Under the pieces are notes generated by a model. It was not told the DNA's origin and made no database searches. It worked only from the letters and a program-made list of their open reading frames with translations. Below, piece after piece: positions 1 through 5,930 of a stretch of DNA of 6,727 nucleotides (the first letter of the stretch is position 1; the number at the start of each line of letters is the position of its first letter). This stretch comes from Synergistaceae bacterium (GTDB taxonomy: Bacteria; Synergistota; Synergistia; Synergistales; Synergistaceae). The stretch spans positions 1 through 6,727 of the forward strand of contig JAAYHA010000357.1 in assembly GCA_012727545.1 (NCBI GenBank). Direction: 5' to 3'. The position numbers were made by a program, and so were the translations under genes.

Positions 1-905
1 GCCTCTTTAAGCTGTTTTTCCCTTTCTACAGGAGAGTCCATGTCAATGGAGAGCAGTCTGAGCCTCTGTATCAGGGCTGTAAGGTCCTGGAGGGGGCCGT
101 CATGTATCTCTCGCGAGATCCTTGCCCTCTCTTCTTCCTGGACTTTTACGAGGTCATTTACATACCGTCGCGATAGCTGCACTTTGTCTATTGCCGAGTT
201 TGCAAGGACAACAAGGGCCTCTCTCAGTTTCTGGAGTTCTGTGACTGCTTCCGGCGCATTTTTCAAAGGGACTTCTTCACCCCAGCTTAGCATAGAGACC
301 TCTTCTTCAAGGTCCTTAAGGGGCATTATTACTTTTTGCCACATTATGTACACCGAGAAGATGCCGATCAAGCCAAGGATACCCATAATGAACGGCCAGA
401 AGGTAGTCAGCGATACCATTGGTCCAAGCAGTTTGTCCCACGAGACTGCCGCCAGAACGAACAGGTTTCTCTGAAGCATAGGGTAGACCGCTATGGTGTA
501 AAATCTTCCGTCAGGTCCCCTGATTTTCTCGGGAGACATGATGGTCAACGGCTTGTCCCATATAATTGACAGGATAGTTACGTCGGATGTCCCGTATATA
601 AGATTGCCGTCACTGTCAAAGACAGCAAACATCCCCGGAACTGCCATTTCGTCAGACATCATTTCTCCAAGCCCGAGTATGCGGGACCTGTACTGATTTG
701 GCTGCCAGGTTCCGTCAGTCCTCAGGTCCCATTGTGAAGACTCCAGTCTTGCTGCAGCTCCTCTTGCGAGGTTCTGCACGTAAGAACCTGCTACCCCCTC
801 CATCGTATTTTCAAACTGGCAGAAGCCTATCCAGGCCAGAAGGAATGCTCCCAGACTGGGCAGAAAGACTGCAACAGTAAGCTGAAGGAGAAGGTTTCTC
901 CTCAA
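1..905 (-). CDS. Membrane sensor histidine kinase, NarL-partner (HisKA_3) type, C-terminus cut off by window edge
   Basis: Partial gene: 301 codons are visible and the catalytic ATPase domain lies beyond base 1. I translated it by hand. The N-terminus has a transmembrane helix at about residues 5-27. An extracytoplasmic sensor region of about 135 residues follows (28-163) with no domain I recognise. A second membrane helix spans about 164-188, and a HAMP-like linker with a Pro at 195 spans about 189-245. An acidic box then leads into the dimerisation/phosphotransfer motif EEERARISREIHDGPLQDL. His268 is the predicted phosphorylated residue, and the HDxxxQ pattern is typical of kinases paired with NarL/FixJ regulators. 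The TTG start at 905 is chosen because GGAGGA sits 9 bases upstream and it keeps the first membrane helix whole; the first in-frame ATG (residue 35) would remove that helix. It overlaps the stop of the response regulator gene by 4 bases (TTGA), so translation is probably coupled and the two proteins are cognate. The ligand is unknown. Confidence 0.92.
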   Translation of the reverse strand, partial: MRRNLLLQLTVAVFLPSLGAFLLAWIGFCQFENTMEGVAGSYVQNLARGAAARLESSQWDLRTDGTWQPNQYRSRILGLGEMMSDEMAVPGMFAVFDSDGNLIYGTSDVTILSIIWDKPLTIMSPEKIRGPDGRFYTIAVYPMLQRNLFVLAAVSWDKLLGPMVSLTTFWPFIMGILGLIGIFSVYIMWQKVIMPLKDLEEEVSMLSWGEEVPLKNAPEAVTELQKLREALVVLANSAIDKVQLSRRYVNDLVKVQEEERARISREIHDGPLQDLTALIQRLRLLSIDMDSPVEREKQLKE

Positions 906-1540
906 TCGAGCAGTTCCTCCAATGTCACTATACCGTATTTAAGAGAGAGAAGCATTGCCTCAGTCTTGTTTTTTGCTCCAAGCTTGTCGTATATTGATGC
1001 CAGATGTGTCTGCACAGTCCTCTCACTTATGAAAAGCTGTGTGGCTATCTCTTTTCCCGAAAGTCCCCGCGCAGCAAGGAGAAGTACCTCCCTTTCCCTT
1101 ACTGAGACAGGTTCCGGAACGAAGTCCCCTTCCTGTTCAACAGCATTTGCCACCTCACTGTCGAGATAGAAGCCTCCCCGTGCAACGATCCGTATCGCCT
1201 TTGAAAGAGTTTCCATACTTGCGGTCTTAAGAACGTAACCCCTGGCACCTGCTCTTAGAGATGCCATAACGTACTGCTGTGCATCGTAAGAGGTGAGCAT
1301 CAGCGATGCAACCGGAAGAGATGCCTCTTTTATCTTTCTTGCGAGAGCCACACCGTCAATGCCGGGCATCCTGATGTCAAGAAGAGCCACCTGAGGCTTA
1401 AGCTGCTGTATCCCTGCCCATGCTGATTCTCCGTCTGCGAAGCTTCCCAGGATATTAAAATCTGTCTCTTTTGCCAGATAAGCTTTCATGCCTTCCCTGG
1501 TTAGCGGGTGGTCATCGGCAAGTACCAATGAAATTGACAT
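902..1540 (-). CDS. NarL/FixJ family response regulator
   Basis: 212 residues, full length for the family. The receiver domain (about 4-118) has the acidic pair Asp9/Asp10, the phosphoacceptor Asp55 in LLDIRMPG, the switch Thr83 in MLTS, and the conserved Lys105 in YVLK. A short linker precedes a LuxR-type helix-turn-helix (about 146-211) with the motif GLSGKEIATQLFISERTVQT. The protein should therefore be a phosphorylation-controlled DNA-binding transcription factor. The ATG at 1540 has an excellent GGAGGGAGG site 7 bases upstream. The gene lies 40 bp downstream of the HD hydrolase gene and overlaps the sensor kinase start by 4 bases, so the kinase is its likely partner. I see no clear separate promoter in the 40 bp gap. 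Its target genes cannot be inferred; autoregulation or control of a neighbouring metabolic operon is possible but unproven. Confidence 0.96.
   Translation of the reverse strand: MSISLVLADDHPLTREGMKAYLAKETDFNILGSFADGESAWAGIQQLKPQVALLDIRMPGIDGVALARKIKEASLPVASLMLTSYDAQQYVMASLRAGARGYVLKTASMETLSKAIRIVARGGFYLDSEVANAVEQEGDFVPEPVSVREREVLLLAARGLSGKEIATQLFISERTVQTHLASIYDKLGAKNKTEAMLLSLKYGIVTLEELLD
915..920 (-). promoter_or_regulatory. Ribosome binding site deciding the TTG start of the sensor kinase
   Basis: GGAGGA on the minus strand lies 9 bases before the TTG at 905-903, inside the end of the response regulator reading frame. No ATG or GTG in a usable position offers a complete N-terminal membrane helix, so this site supports the TTG start and the 4-base overlap. 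Confidence 0.7.
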
Positions 1541-1580
1541 TTTGTATCCTCCCTCCGTCTATTTTACTTCTCGTGGTCTT

Positions 1581-2144
1581 TCAGGAACCGAGCCCGATCT
1601 CTTTTTCTACAGGCCTTAATGCCGTGATAGTCTGCTCTATAAGCGTTTCCAGCGGTATGTTCAGTAATTCTGAACCCTTCTCGATAACTTCCCTGTTTAC
1701 ACCTCTGGCGAAAGCCTTGTCCTTCCATTTTTTCTTGACTGATTTCAGTTCCAGATCCTGAAGCGATTTGCTTGGTCGTACAAGAGCTACTGCTGTTATA
1801 AATCCGGTAAGTTCATCTATTGTGTAGAGATATTTTTCACACAGCGTCTCAGGTTTGATGCCTGAGTATTCCCAGCCGTGAGCGAGAACGGCATGAACAA
1901 AATCATCAGGGTAGCCTTTTTCCCGGAGCATTTCCCCACCTTTCATGGGATGGGTCTCCGTGCTGGGAAATTCTTCCCAGTCTATGTCGTGCATAAGGCC
2001 TATCAGGCCCCAGTAATTTTCGTCCTCTCCGTTTTCCTTGGCAAACCATCTCATCGCCGCCTCAACAGCGAATGCATGTTTGATATGCATATCTTCTTTG
2101 TTGTGTTCCCTAAGGAACTCGATCGATTCTTCACGCGTAAACAT
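1581..2144 (-). CDS. HD-superfamily hydrolase (COG2316-like), function unknown
   Basis: 187 residues. The HD-domain metal-binding pattern is visible: an early His (His20 or His23), the His52-Asp53 doublet in LMHDIDWE, His65 in the TETHPMKGG stretch, His84/His89, and Asp110 in YTIDELTGF. This arrangement matches the widely distributed small HD proteins annotated as predicted hydrolases (COG2316 type), whose substrate is not established. HD enzymes usually hydrolyse phosphate esters, often of nucleotides. No signal peptide or membrane segment is seen, so it is probably cytoplasmic. Its ATG directly follows the TAA of the dCMP deaminase gene (TAAATG), and its ribosome binding site lies within that gene. 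Co-translation next to a deoxynucleotide enzyme makes a nucleotide-related substrate a reasonable guess, but only a guess. Confidence 0.88.
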   Translation of the reverse strand: MFTREESIEFLREHNKEDMHIKHAFAVEAAMRWFAKENGEDENYWGLIGLMHDIDWEEFPSTETHPMKGGEMLREKGYPDDFVHAVLAHGWEYSGIKPETLCEKYLYTIDELTGFITAVALVRPSKSLQDLELKSVKKKWKDKAFARGVNREVIEKGSELLNIPLETLIEQTITALRPVEKEIGLGS

Positions 2145-2636
2145 TTATATGATTCCTCCCATCGAAAAATTATTCATTGCCGTATCTTCGTCGGGTATAC
2201 AGACTGCCTCGATTCCCGACTGCAAAATGATCTCTCTGGATATTTTGTCGGGATAAGGATGGATATAGACTATCCGCCTGCACCCGCAGTTGATAAGGGC
2301 TTTAGTGCAGTAGACGCACGGCTCATGTGTGCAGTAGAGCCAGCATCCCGCTGTGGCCACTCCTGCATATGCCGCCTGTGCAATGGCATTTATCTCGGCA
2401 TGCGAACCACGGCAAATCTCATGTCTTTCGCCCGAAGGGATGCCCAGCTTTTCCCTCAGGCATCCAGCCTCTTCACAGTGTATTATCCCTTTGGGAGCTC
2501 CGTTGTAGCCGGTACTCAGTATCTGCTGGTCCTTTACCAGGACAGCGCCGACATTTCTTCTCATGCAGGTGCTCCTGCTCGCGACTACCTTTGCTATCAT
2601 TAAAAAATAACTGTCCCAGTCCGGACGGTTCAGCAT
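2145..2636 (-). CDS. comEB: Deoxycytidylate (dCMP) deaminase, ComEB type
   Basis: 163 residues, normal for the family. It is predicted to convert dCMP to dUMP in the cytoplasm, feeding thymidylate synthesis. The N-terminus RPDWDSYF is typical of dCMP deaminases. The catalytic zinc site is intact: His79-Ala-Glu81 in GSHAEINAIAQ, with Glu81 as proton shuttle, and Cys107/Cys110 in the HEPCVYC motif. STGYNGAPKG (41-50) is the conserved substrate-loop region. Extra Cys and His residues between 24 and 75 fit the second structural zinc seen in some members. The ATG at 2636 has GGGAGGA 4 bases upstream. The gene appears to be the first of a minus-strand unit that continues with the HD hydrolase and the two-component pair. 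The symbol comEB is the usual family name and does not imply a role in competence here. Confidence 0.95.
   Translation of the reverse strand: MLNRPDWDSYFLMIAKVVASRSTCMRRNVGAVLVKDQQILSTGYNGAPKGIIHCEEAGCLREKLGIPSGERHEICRGSHAEINAIAQAAYAGVATAGCWLYCTHEPCVYCTKALINCGCRRIVYIHPYPDKISREIILQSGIEAVCIPDEDTAMNNFSMGGII
2154..2160 (-). promoter_or_regulatory. Ribosome binding site of the HD hydrolase, embedded in the dCMP deaminase 3' end
   Basis: GGGAGGA on the minus strand lies 9 bases before the ATG at 2144. The same bases encode the Met-Gly-Gly near the C-terminus of the deaminase. The stop codon TAA abuts the next ATG with no gap, an arrangement that favours translational coupling of the two proteins. 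Confidence 0.75.
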
Positions 2637-2672
2637 GTGGTCCTCCCTTTTGTGTATTCAAATGTTATATAA

Positions 2673-2678
2673 AGTATA
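2673..2678 (-). promoter_or_regulatory. Candidate -10 element (TATACT) for the dCMP deaminase operon
   Basis: TATACT on the minus strand lies about 37 bases upstream of the deaminase ATG, within a TATA-rich run. A convincing -35 box is lacking: TCAACA is the best match but gives a long spacer of 19 bases. A short inverted repeat (TATAG/CTATA, 2675-2693) overlaps it and could be an operator. The location is plausible but the call is weak. Confidence 0.3.
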
Positions 2679-2702
2679 GTTTATTTTGCTATATTTATGT
2701 TG

Positions 2703-2735
2703 ATAAAAAAGAGCATGGATCTCCGATTTTTTTAT
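2703..2735. repeat. A/T-armed inverted repeat, possible weak terminator
   Basis: ATAAAAAA at 2703-2710 is complementary to TTTTTTAT at 2728-2735. A 3-bp GAG/CTC stem is nested inside and there is a 4-base bulge. On the minus strand the hairpin ends in a run of T, as in an intrinsic terminator, and could end transcription of the citC-citX unit. The GC core is very short, so it may be weak or coincidental. Confidence 0.3.
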
Positions 2736-2796
2736 GTTGACCGGACTGCCCATGTGTTTACCGGCATCCTGAAAAACAATATGGCCTGATATAAGA

Positions 2797-2817
2797 ATAA
2801 ATCATAAGCGGATTTAT
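2797..2817. repeat. Perfect 7-bp inverted repeat (ATAAATC / GATTTAT, 7-base spacer)
   Basis: ATAAATC at 2797-2803 and GATTTAT at 2811-2817 form a perfect dyad with a 7-base spacer between citX and the dCMP deaminase. The size suits a dimeric regulator site or a weak hairpin. In AT-rich DNA such dyads also arise by chance, and the centre lies about 170 bases upstream of the deaminase start, far for a simple operator. Confidence 0.3.
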
Positions 2818-2875
2818 ACTCTTTATTAAATTTACATGTTGAATGATTTTTTTTCGACAGGAAATTGCGGAGATA

Positions 2876-3394
2876 TCAGATATTTTTTATAAGTTTTTCT
2901 ATTGCAGTCCTGAGTTCTTCGTAGGAATGGCTGCGATCTCTTGCACACTCCTTTGCGGGTCTGTCGCAAATAAGGCATGTACGTGGGGGAAGTCCAAGAT
3001 CGGACCTTGAGATCGTTTTCTCCTGCACAATGATGTCGATGTCAAAAATGCGGCCTTCAGGAGTCTTTTCTTCAATATTCACAGCAATTTCCTTTGCTTT
3101 TTTTGCCGCAGAGATATCGCCTTCAAAAAAGCCTATCCAGCAAACACCCGCAGCATTTATTGTCCTTTTTTCGTGTTGGGGAAGGGATGTCCATTTGTCA
3201 ATAAATGTCTTACAGAATCTTTCGACAGCCTTTTCATCATTTGGTACTCGTTTTGGATATCCCGGGATGTTAAGGGTCACCTGGCAGGCAAATATATTTT
3301 CAGAGAGATAGCTGCTTCTGATCCTTACTCTCTCTTCTCTGCCTGAAAGTATTTCGTAAAGGGCATCCCCAGTGTCAGTTTTGTTTATGTTCAT
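2876..3394 (-). CDS. citX: CitX: apo-citrate lyase phosphoribosyl-dephospho-CoA transferase
   Basis: 172 residues, usual length for stand-alone CitX. The enzyme moves the 2'-(5''-triphosphoribosyl)-3'-dephospho-CoA prosthetic group onto the acyl-carrier subunit (CitD) of citrate lyase. Family signatures are clear: an early REERVRIRSSYL segment (about 19-30), GRIFDIDI (114-121), LGLPPRTCLIC (133-143) and KECARDRSHS (148-157). No signal peptide is present, so it acts in the cytoplasm. The ATG at 3394 lies inside the end of citC, a 20-base overlap in another frame; the ribosome binding site before it is weak, so expression probably depends on coupling to citC. No CitG domain is fused to it, and neither citG nor citDEF is in the window. 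The true target could be citramalate lyase, which uses the same cofactor. Confidence 0.92.
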   Translation of the reverse strand: MNINKTDTGDALYEILSGREERVRIRSSYLSENIFACQVTLNIPGYPKRVPNDEKAVERFCKTFIDKWTSLPQHEKRTINAAGVCWIGFFEGDISAAKKAKEIAVNIEEKTPEGRIFDIDIIVQEKTISRSDLGLPPRTCLICDRPAKECARDRSHSYEELRTAIEKLIKNI

Positions 3395-4430
3395 GGATCA
3401 GTTTCTCTACGACGGACCTTCCTCTTTCCGAAGAGAGGTAATCCAGAGTAACAGGGGGGAGCATTCTCTTTAAGGCATCCAGGTCGTTTTCAACTATGGC
3501 CTTTCTCACCCTTGAAGCTGAGACGGCTGTTCCGGAAGGGTCGTTCAGTCTGTTGATCTCTACAACTTCCACACCACGCGGTGGAAGGACTTTTTTCATC
3601 ATCTCGTTATACTTTGCTGTGATCGGACAAAATGGTTCTGTTCCAACGAAACGTTTTTTTATCGAGAGTTCCGGAACAAAAAGGTTCGCAAAAAGGGTGG
3701 CATCAAGTTCAGCCTGTGTTTCTGCGACAGAAGCCGTACATTTGTCCTTCAGAAAGTACGTGGGGAACGTCGCCCTTGATACTGCGTAGTCACTGCTTGC
3801 GATGAGCTTGACGTTTCTGAGGTCTTTCGTTCCCTCTTCGACAAGCATCATCCTGTCTTTAAAAGGAAATAGAGAGAGGTCCTCCTGGACGATTATGACA
3901 TAAAGGCCGTCACATTCGCCTGCAGCAGTCTCGATCAGGAACCTGTGACCGTTTGTAAATGGGTTGCAGTTCATTACAGCAGCCCCGATGTTTTTTTTAT
4001 CCGGGAATATTTTATTTTGCTTAAGGATCTCACGGTAATCTTCAGAAGATGGCTGTCCGGACTCCATCAAAACAACAGTCTCTGTCCTCGCCAGTTCCCT
4101 GAATCCCAGATATGCAAATTTATCCGCCATATCGCACTTAGTGTAGACGAAAAGGTGGAATATGCCGTTTTCCCTTGCATAACGAAGCAGGTCGGATATG
4201 ACCATACCCGAGAGGCCGGCTTCCTGCCATTCGGCATCTGCTGCCACCATTTTTATTACTTTGCCCTGCAAACTTGCCGTTGCGATGACCTTTTCAAGGG
4301 AGTTCTCCACGACAGCAGTACAGTCAGGAGCGCCTTCAAAGGTCAGTCCGTTTCTCTCAAGCAGCCGTTCCACCTGTTCTTTTTCATTTTTGCTGAGATT
4401 TTTAATCGTTCTGGTCTGAAAGCCAAACAT
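3375..4430 (-). CDS. citC: CitC: [citrate (pro-3S)-lyase] ligase
   Basis: 351 residues, full length. CitC activates citrate lyase by ATP-dependent acetylation of the thiol on the prosthetic group of the acyl-carrier subunit. An N-terminal GNAT-like acyltransferase domain (about 1-120) is followed by a nucleotidyltransferase-like domain. That domain has the HxGH-type motif NPFTNGH (156-162), LFPFKDRMMLV (187-197), RATFPTYFLKDK (219-230), RFVGTEPF (260-267), TAKYNEMM (271-278) and the C-terminal SASRVRK (304-310) equivalent to the ISxxxR nucleotide-binding motif. All catalytic signatures look intact, unlike those of the gene just upstream. The ATG at 4430 lies 6 bp after the ligase stop, with TAAGG/GGAAAGGA upstream, so it is in the same transcription unit. 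It overlaps citX by 20 bases. The pair matures a citrate or citramalate lyase encoded elsewhere. Confidence 0.95.
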   Translation of the reverse strand: MFGFQTRTIKNLSKNEKEQVERLLERNGLTFEGAPDCTAVVENSLEKVIATASLQGKVIKMVAADAEWQEAGLSGMVISDLLRYARENGIFHLFVYTKCDMADKFAYLGFRELARTETVVLMESGQPSSEDYREILKQNKIFPDKKNIGAAVMNCNPFTNGHRFLIETAAGECDGLYVIIVQEDLSLFPFKDRMMLVEEGTKDLRNVKLIASSDYAVSRATFPTYFLKDKCTASVAETQAELDATLFANLFVPELSIKKRFVGTEPFCPITAKYNEMMKKVLPPRGVEVVEINRLNDPSGTAVSASRVRKAIVENDLDALKRMLPPVTLDYLSSERGRSVVEKLIHEHKQN

Positions 4431-4436
4431 TAAGCC

Positions 4437-5912
4437 TTAGTCCTTTCCAAGCTTTCTTTTTAGAATTTCTCCTATGCTTGACCTTGGCATCTCTGTAAGG
4501 AAATCGATTATTCTGGGTACTTTGTAGTAAGAAAGTTTTTTCTTGCAGTGTTCGATCAGTTCCTTTGAAGTGACCTTTTCATCTTTTTTCAGGACAACGA
4601 ATGCCCTTACTATCTCTCCGCTTATTGAGCGGGGCACTCCTATGACTGCCGCCTCAATTACAGCGGGATGTTCAAGCAGGACTTTTTCAACTTCCTGGGC
4701 ATAGACTTTGAAGCCCCCGACGAAGATGACCTCTGATCTGCGGCCCACAAGGTAGAGATATCCGTCATTGTCGAACCTGGCTATGTCACAGGTGTCGAAC
4801 CATCCGTCAACAAATCTCTTTGCAGTGAGCTCGGGGTTTCTGTAGTAGCATTTTGCCACATTCTCGCCCCTGATCCAAAGATGGCCTTCTGCACCTGCTG
4901 GTAGGACCGATCCTTCATCGTTTCTGATCTCAGCTTCTACACAGGATAAAAGTGTGCCGACACTGCCGGTTTTTCTGTTTTCAATACCCGGGGCTATTGA
5001 TACGACGGAAGCAGCTTCAGTAAGCCCGTATCCTTCTATGACAGGAATGCCAAGGTACTCCTGGGATCTTTTGTCAAAATCGAGAGGAAGCCTGTCACCT
5101 CCCGAGAGTATGTATCTGAGGCTTTTTGGAGGTGTAATTCCCCTTGCTACTGTTCCAAGCAGAAGCGAAATAATTGTCGGAACGGCGGGAACGATAGTTA
5201 CAGAAGCATTTCTCATGGCGTCCATCGCAGCCTCAGGAGGCATGAAGGTCGGAAGGACGACCTGGCTTGTGCCTTTGACAAGAGGGATCAGGGAACCGCA
5301 GACAAATCCAAATGCGTTAAAATTCGGCAGAGCATTAAGGAAAACGTCGTCGTCCGTCAGTGTGCCGATATGATCCACGCATGCGTTGATGCTTGCGTAA
5401 AGGTTGGCATGAGTCAAAGGGACAGCTTTTGGTTCACCCGTAGTGCCGGAAGTGTAAAAAATTACTGCAGTATCTGTAGATTCTTCCTCGGACGTTCTTC
5501 CTGCAATGCTTTCCACAGGGGCGTCCAAAGAAGTTACGACACAGGGTATGCCCTCCTCGGAGATAAGTGGCACAATGCTTGATGAACCCCTGTAAGTAAT
5601 CGAGGCGAAGACATCTGCGTGCCTGAGCTGTTTTATTAGGGAGACGTAACCGCTTCTGGGATCTATGGGTACTACCGTTCCCCCAAGCTTCCATACTGCT
5701 ATCATTGACGCAAGCAGTATAGGGCTGTTGGGAAGAAGGAAAGCCATTCTTTGTCCGGCCTTGAAGCCGCTTGAACGGAAGCCTTTCTCGCATTCCTCTG
5801 TCAGTTCAAGAAACGCGCCGCCTGACCACCATGTTTTCTGCCACCATATAAATGGTTCTGTCCGAAGTGATTCAAGGTTTGATATTATGATATCTTCAAG
5901 TCTGGGAGCCAA
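4437..5912 (-). CDS. AMP-forming acyl-CoA ligase-like protein with altered catalytic motifs
   Basis: 491 residues, normal for the ANL (acyl-CoA synthetase) superfamily. Such enzymes activate a carboxylic acid as acyl-AMP and transfer it to CoA or a carrier protein. The P-loop motif A3 is intact (YTSGTTGEPK, 153-162), as are A5 (EGYGLTEA, 293-300) and A8 (GRRSEVIFVGG, 390-400). Three key positions deviate. The A4 His of the usual FHxxG is Asn199 (NFNAFG). The A7 TGD is TCD (Cys375, Asp376). The A10 lysine of the usual GKILRR is Glu482 (GEILKRKL). The A10 Lys normally drives adenylation, so the first half-reaction may be impaired. The TTG start at 5912 has GGAGGGG 5 bases upstream and no nearby in-frame ATG. 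The gene lies 18 bp after the M20 gene and 6 bp before citC. The substrate is not predictable. It could be a carrier-protein partner, a pseudoenzyme, or an acyl-transfer enzyme using a ready-made adenylate. Confidence 0.88.
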   Translation of the reverse strand: MAPRLEDIIISNLESLRTEPFIWWQKTWWSGGAFLELTEECEKGFRSSGFKAGQRMAFLLPNSPILLASMIAVWKLGGTVVPIDPRSGYVSLIKQLRHADVFASITYRGSSSIVPLISEEGIPCVVTSLDAPVESIAGRTSEEESTDTAVIFYTSGTTGEPKAVPLTHANLYASINACVDHIGTLTDDDVFLNALPNFNAFGFVCGSLIPLVKGTSQVVLPTFMPPEAAMDAMRNASVTIVPAVPTIISLLLGTVARGITPPKSLRYILSGGDRLPLDFDKRSQEYLGIPVIEGYGLTEAASVVSIAPGIENRKTGSVGTLLSCVEAEIRNDEGSVLPAGAEGHLWIRGENVAKCYYRNPELTAKRFVDGWFDTCDIARFDNDGYLYLVGRRSEVIFVGGFKVYAQEVEKVLLEHPAVIEAAVIGVPRSISGEIVRAFVVLKKDEKVTSKELIEHCKKKLSYYKVPRIIDFLTEMPRSSIGEILKRKLGKD

Positions 5913-5917
5913 TGCTT

Positions 5918-5924
5918 CCCCTCC
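5918..5924 (-). promoter_or_regulatory. Ribosome binding site deciding the TTG start of the acyl-CoA ligase-like gene
   Basis: GGAGGGG on the minus strand lies 5 bases before the TTG at 5912-5910, in the 18-bp gap after the M20 gene stop. The next in-frame ATG is at codon 56 and would delete the N-terminal part of the fold. The GTG overlapping this site is in another frame. Confidence 0.75.
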
Positions 5925-5930
5925 ACTCTG

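Larger units (their letters stand above)
2637..2875. other. AT-rich intergenic region, probable boundary between two transcription units
   Basis: 239 bp between the end of citX and the start of the dCMP deaminase. It is clearly more AT-rich than the flanking genes and holds no reading frame I can support. It carries two inverted repeats (2703-2735 and 2797-2817). Close to the deaminase start it has TATA-rich sequence on the minus strand. It is the only gap in the window large enough for a terminator plus promoter. Confidence 0.7.

Noticed and set aside
40..474. 144-codon open frame on the plus strand
   Set aside because: It lies opposite the sensor kinase, whose minus-strand frame has membrane helices, HAMP and the His motif. 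The plus-strand product is rich in Ser/Arg and has no family features.
1878..2603. 241-codon open frame on the plus strand
   Set aside because: It is antisense to the dCMP deaminase and HD hydrolase genes, both of which have clear family motifs and ribosome binding sites. Its own product has no recognisable domain and low-complexity composition.
2658..2753. 31-codon minus-strand frame in the intergenic region
   Set aside because: No ribosome binding site precedes its ATG, its composition follows the AT-rich background, and it ends just before the deaminase ribosome binding site. It could be a leader peptide but there is no support.
2840..2860. T-run on the plus strand after citX
   Set aside because: The T-run is on the plus strand while all genes run on the minus strand, and no GC stem adjoins it, so it is not a terminator for citX.
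3945..4433. 162-codon open frame on the plus strand
   Set aside because: It is fully antisense to citC and has no recognisable motif.
5434..5793. 119-codon open frame on the minus strand
   Set aside because: It is a shifted frame within the acyl-CoA ligase-like gene, which is the frame with ANL motifs.
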